Positions 60,701 through 64,000 of a DNA stretch of 64,000 nt are shown here, in pieces (within the stretch, counting starts at the first letter, position 1; each line of letters opens with the position of its first letter). The stretch comes from Ilyonectria destructans (Eukaryota > Ascomycota > Sordariomycetes > Hypocreales > Nectriaceae), in the NCBI GenBank assembly GCA_020740775.1, contig JAHEWK010000004.1, positions 1,116,001-1,180,000 of the forward strand, written 5' to 3'. The notes beneath the pieces were generated by a model. It saw nothing but the letters and a program-made list of their open reading frames with translations, was not told the DNA's origin and made no database searches. A program made the translations under genes and the position numbers.

Positions 60701-61899
60701 TAAGTCTTTTTAACCCTAAAATAGCCAGTAAATAGATTATTATAATATAGTTATAAAAAAATATACTTTATAGCTTTTTTATTTAGAATAAATAACTATT
60801 ACTTATAATAGAGCAATCTATCTTTAATAGACTAGAATTTACTCTTCTAAGTTATTATTATAAAGTTACTCCTCTTTTAATATTATATCTTTAGATTCTT
60901 ATTCTAAAGAAACCAGATTAACTCTATAATTAAATAGAATACTACTATCTTATAGACTCCTTCTTGAAATATAGCCTTTTTAGCTATTAAAAGGAAAATA
61001 GATAGCTTATAGTCTATCTTCTCTTAGGTCTAATAAATTTAATTTTTTAAAATCAGTTTACTTAATATACTCTCTAGGGGATTTATAAGTAAGTTCTTTT
61101 TATCTATACTAATACCCTTCTAATTTTAGGCTTCTTATCTTATTTAATTAGAATTCTCTTTATTCTTTAGAATTTAAATTATTCCAACTTTAGCTAACTG
61201 GTATTCCAATTAGTTAAATAGTTTAATATTTAGAAGCTTCTTACTTTTAAATTTAAGCTATCTTAATAGCCTATCAGCTGAATTTATCTTTTTAAATCTA
61301 TACTTTATTATAAAGTTATAAAGTATAAGGTAGATATACTATTTAATCTGCCTGCTATTAAGCCTAAAAGTTTTTATAAAACTTTATAAGTTAAAATAAT
61401 TACTTAGAACCTTAATAGAGGTTATAGCCCCTTTAAGATAGTATTACCAATATTTAAATAACTCTATAATAGCTATTAATTTCTAATTTAAAGTATTATA
61501 TTCTAATTTAGATCCTTTAAACTTCTATAACCAGAAGGTAAAGAAATAGTATAGTTCTTACTTATTAAGCTAAAAAGTAATTCTAACTATTATAAACCTA
61601 AAGGTATTAATCTCTAAGTAGATAAAAAGAGATAGATTATAGTACCTTAGGAATAGCGCCTTTTAAAAAGCTTAAATAAGCCAGTAAAATACTTCTCTTT
61701 TAGCTTTATCTAGTAAAATATACTCTAATTTCTTTCTATTTATACTTCCCTTTAGTAAATTACTTAGGGGTATAGTAATCTCTAAATACCTATAGATAAA
61801 TCTATAATAGAAGTTATAAAATTCTAGAAATATCTAAATTTTTTAGAAGGTTTTAGGTTCTTTTTATTTAGCTATTATTTAGACTCTTTTAGAATTTAT

Positions 61900-62420
61900 T
61901 AATACCCTCTTATTTAAGAGAATAAACTTAAGATATTCTATTTTATATTAGTAGAAAGAGTACTTAAATAGTTTAATAAAAAGTTTAGCTTTATAGAGTT
62001 AATTAAATATCTATTAGAGATATTTTATATAGAAATTTTAATCCTTTAAAAAAATAAAAATATTATTTAGATAAGCTATATAAATAATATCTAGTAGGCC
62101 CTATAGAGCCTAATAAATATAATTCTGAAATATAGTAGGAGTATTTATAAATTTAAATAGTATTATTAAATACTTAAAATAGCTATATTAAATATAAAAT
62201 ACTATCTTCTATTTATTGCCTTCTTAAATATATATAATAATAGGTATTCTTAATATTAATCTTTAAGAAGAATTTTATATCCTCTATATAGTCTATAATC
62301 TCTATTATTAGAGATAAGAAATATTAATTTTTCTTAGTAATAGTATTCAGTCTTTAGTAATCTATATAGAGTCTTAAACTTCTATCTAATTTTAATATAA
62401 ATAGTATAGAAGCCCCTATT
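61900..62420 (-). pseudogene. Reverse transcriptase of gypsy B (dead)
   Basis: Minus strand: the YLDD-type box lies at about 62,050-62,090. It is followed (about 61,925-61,990) by AKLFIKLFKYSFYQYKIEYLKFIL, the KL-x-KC-x-F-x(5)-YLGFI segment, complete here whereas gypsy A breaks off in its middle. Upstream (about 62,095-62,230) is the degraded MPFGLTNAP region. The comparison with A shows the expected C/T and G/A differences. Confidence 0.75.
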
Positions 62421-63249
62421 AAACTTTTTAAAAGGTAGATATAGCTATTAATTAGACTCTTTTTAATATAGTCTTAAAGAGTCTATAATTCCTTTAGGGA
62501 TAGAGGGTATATTAGCCTAAAAGGGGGCTTCTTACTAAAGAGTAACTTAATATTATAATCTATAGCTTAATAGAAAGATAAAATCCTAAAGCTTTTAGCT
62601 AAGAAGATATCTTAGTAATCTAAAAGCTTAAAAAGTAAGTTAGAACTTTCTTTCTTACTCTAAAGATTATTATTAGAAATTTAAAAGGATTTATCTAAAA
62701 TTATAATTCTATAAATCTTTATAATATTCTTATATAATTATCTAAACTTATATTTAGGAATAATTTTTAGGCTAGCCTAAAATATCTTAAATATCTATAT
62801 CTAATTTACTAGATTCTAGTAGATAGCTAGATCTCTTAGAGTTAATATTAATAATAATAAGAGGCTCTCTAAAAAAGTCAGATCCCTTTTAACTCTAACT
62901 ATTACCTATATAAAGATTTTAATCTGGTCCTATATATCTATTATCTTAAGAAGGATAATCTAAATTCACTTTATCTAGATTTTATATCCTCTAACAGCCT
63001 CTAAATCTAGAATCTAGATCTTCTTCTTTTAAAGGTATAAATAGACAGCCAGCTAATTACTAATAGAGTCTATTTCTGCCCCTAAATCTAGAACTCTATA
63101 GATCTTAATAGATTCTCTATATCTAATTATAACTTTAGCAGTTATCTAGAGTTTAACTTTAAAGGTTAATTTACTAATCTCTATTAAGTTATCTATATTA
63201 ACTAGTTATTTTTTCCCTTCTTTTTTATCTTAATCTTATTAATCTTAAA

Positions 63250-64000
63250 TTTCTTCTTCTTCTTCTTAGGATATTTAGGCATAAAGTGCTCTTTACTATT
63301 ATAAATATAGCACTTTTAGATTTTACTATTATAATCCTTTAGGTTTTTTCTCTTTTTCTTTAAATTAAAATTATTTCTTTATTAATTACCTTAACTATTA
63401 TAATAGTCCTTTATAGAGAGAGAATCTATACTATTTTTTCTTATAGACTTTAGGAATTACTCTATATTATCCTAGTCTGATTTTCTCTTCTTATTATATC
63501 TATACTTAATATTCTAAATTCAGATAGTAAAAATTACTATTTCCTTCTATTTCTTTAGAATCTAAATACCACTCTAAAGAAGAATAATCTTATAAAGGCT
63601 TAGCTGAAGTTTAGTAAGAAAATAATTAGCCTAATACTTATTGGCAGCTAATAGACTGTATTTCTTAAGGAAATTAAAATAGATATAGAAGTTATATAGA
63701 AATTAATTCTCCCTTTATTTAGCTACTTCTATCTTATATATAATATTAATTATACAGTTTCTAGAATTCTTTATTAATTCTTCTATCTATTTCTTAAATC
63801 TATTTTAACTATTTTAAAGATATTTAGCTATAGTAGGATTTTAGGTATTAAGATATTAAGATTAGTAGGCTTAGCTCTTAATTTCTATATTATCTAATAC
63901 CTTAAGAATCTTCTAGCTGTCTAAGTAATATATTCTTAGCGCCCTAATAAAAACTTACTTTATCTCCTATAGCTATTTAGACTGCTTTTAGACTATAGTT
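63250..64000 (-). pseudogene. Gag of gypsy B, cut by the window end
   Basis: Matches gypsy A 10,510-11,265. Around 63,280-63,340 the lysine-rich zinc-knuckle-like segment is followed upstream by charged capsid-like sequence. The 5' LTR and gag start lie beyond 64,000; by comparison with A about 740 bp are missing. Confidence 0.55.

Larger units (their letters stand above)
57429..64000 (-). mobile_element. Gypsy B, Ty3/gypsy retrotransposon (5' part outside window)
   Basis: Minus-strand element with its 3' LTR at 57,429-57,654, then (right to left in reading order) gag from beyond the window end to about 63,250, protease, reverse transcriptase (about 61,900-62,420), RNase H and integrase (about 58,500-60,700). 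It is the same family as gypsy A: 61,947-64,000 matches 9,206-11,265. B is less mutated than A, keeping more CC and CpA (for example 59,950-60,050 and 62,880-63,000). Its polymerase still carries stops, so this copy is not functional. Confidence 0.8.

Noticed and set aside
1..64000. Mitochondrial DNA as an explanation of the very high A+T content
   Set aside because: TGA is not used as Trp in the readable frames, nuclear retrotransposons with TSDs are present, and CpA/TpG depletion with TpA excess is specific to RIP.

Overview
The window has the look of an AT-rich compartment of a filamentous ascomycete genome built from layers of dead transposable elements. No intact host gene was found, and no tRNA, rRNA or CRISPR. 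CpA and TpG are almost gone on both strands while TpA is everywhere, which is the mark of repeat-induced point mutation (RIP). Decayed reading frames carry many TAA/TAG and few TGA, as expected when CAA, CAG and TGG codons mutate to stops. All identifications come from residual protein motifs and repeat geometry read by eye; no database search was run. Coordinates of degraded coding parts are approximate. Coordinates of LTRs and target-site duplications (TSDs) were read base by base.

Layout: (1) 1-3,930 (+), Ty3/gypsy pol (G1), 5' part outside the window; 3,931-5,580 a decayed frame of unknown identity. (2) 5,880-9,205 (+), a long unidentified frame (X). (3) 9,206-12,005 (-), gypsy A, truncated at its 3' side, 226-bp 5' LTR. 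(4) 12,082-13,089, a 1-kb repeat U. (5) 13,090-37,484, a nested block around two inverted copies of an unidentified large element E, which has candidate spliceosomal introns. E1 is (+) to 23,090. E2 is (-) from 24,711. Between them lie a gag fragment (23,091-23,690) and a further E fragment (23,691-24,710). E2 is split by a Tad1-like LINE (29,585 to about 36,606, +). (6) 37,485-38,489, second U. (7) 38,490 to about 42,500 (+), gypsy-2 pol, carrying a 636-bp TRIM at 41,300-41,935 with 5-bp TSD. (8) 44,507-52,173 (-), a complete 7.7-kb gypsy element M with 182-bp LTRs and AAAAA TSD. (9) 52,179-57,291 (+), gypsy H, cut into pieces by insertions of a 1-kb element D; two full copies have 13-14 bp TSDs and a third is truncated. 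(10) 57,429-64,000 (-), gypsy B, same family as A, 3' LTR inside and gag running off the end.

The nesting gives a relative history. H is older than D and M. D3 is older than B. Gypsy-2 is older than the TRIM. E2 is older than the LINE. M is probably the youngest or least mutated: its two flanks still have many TpG but almost no CpA on the window strand, which is one-strand RIP. The parts most likely to be undescribed are element E and the unidentified frame X. The retroposed D element with lysine-rich hexapeptide repeats and the one-strand decay pattern also deserve attention.
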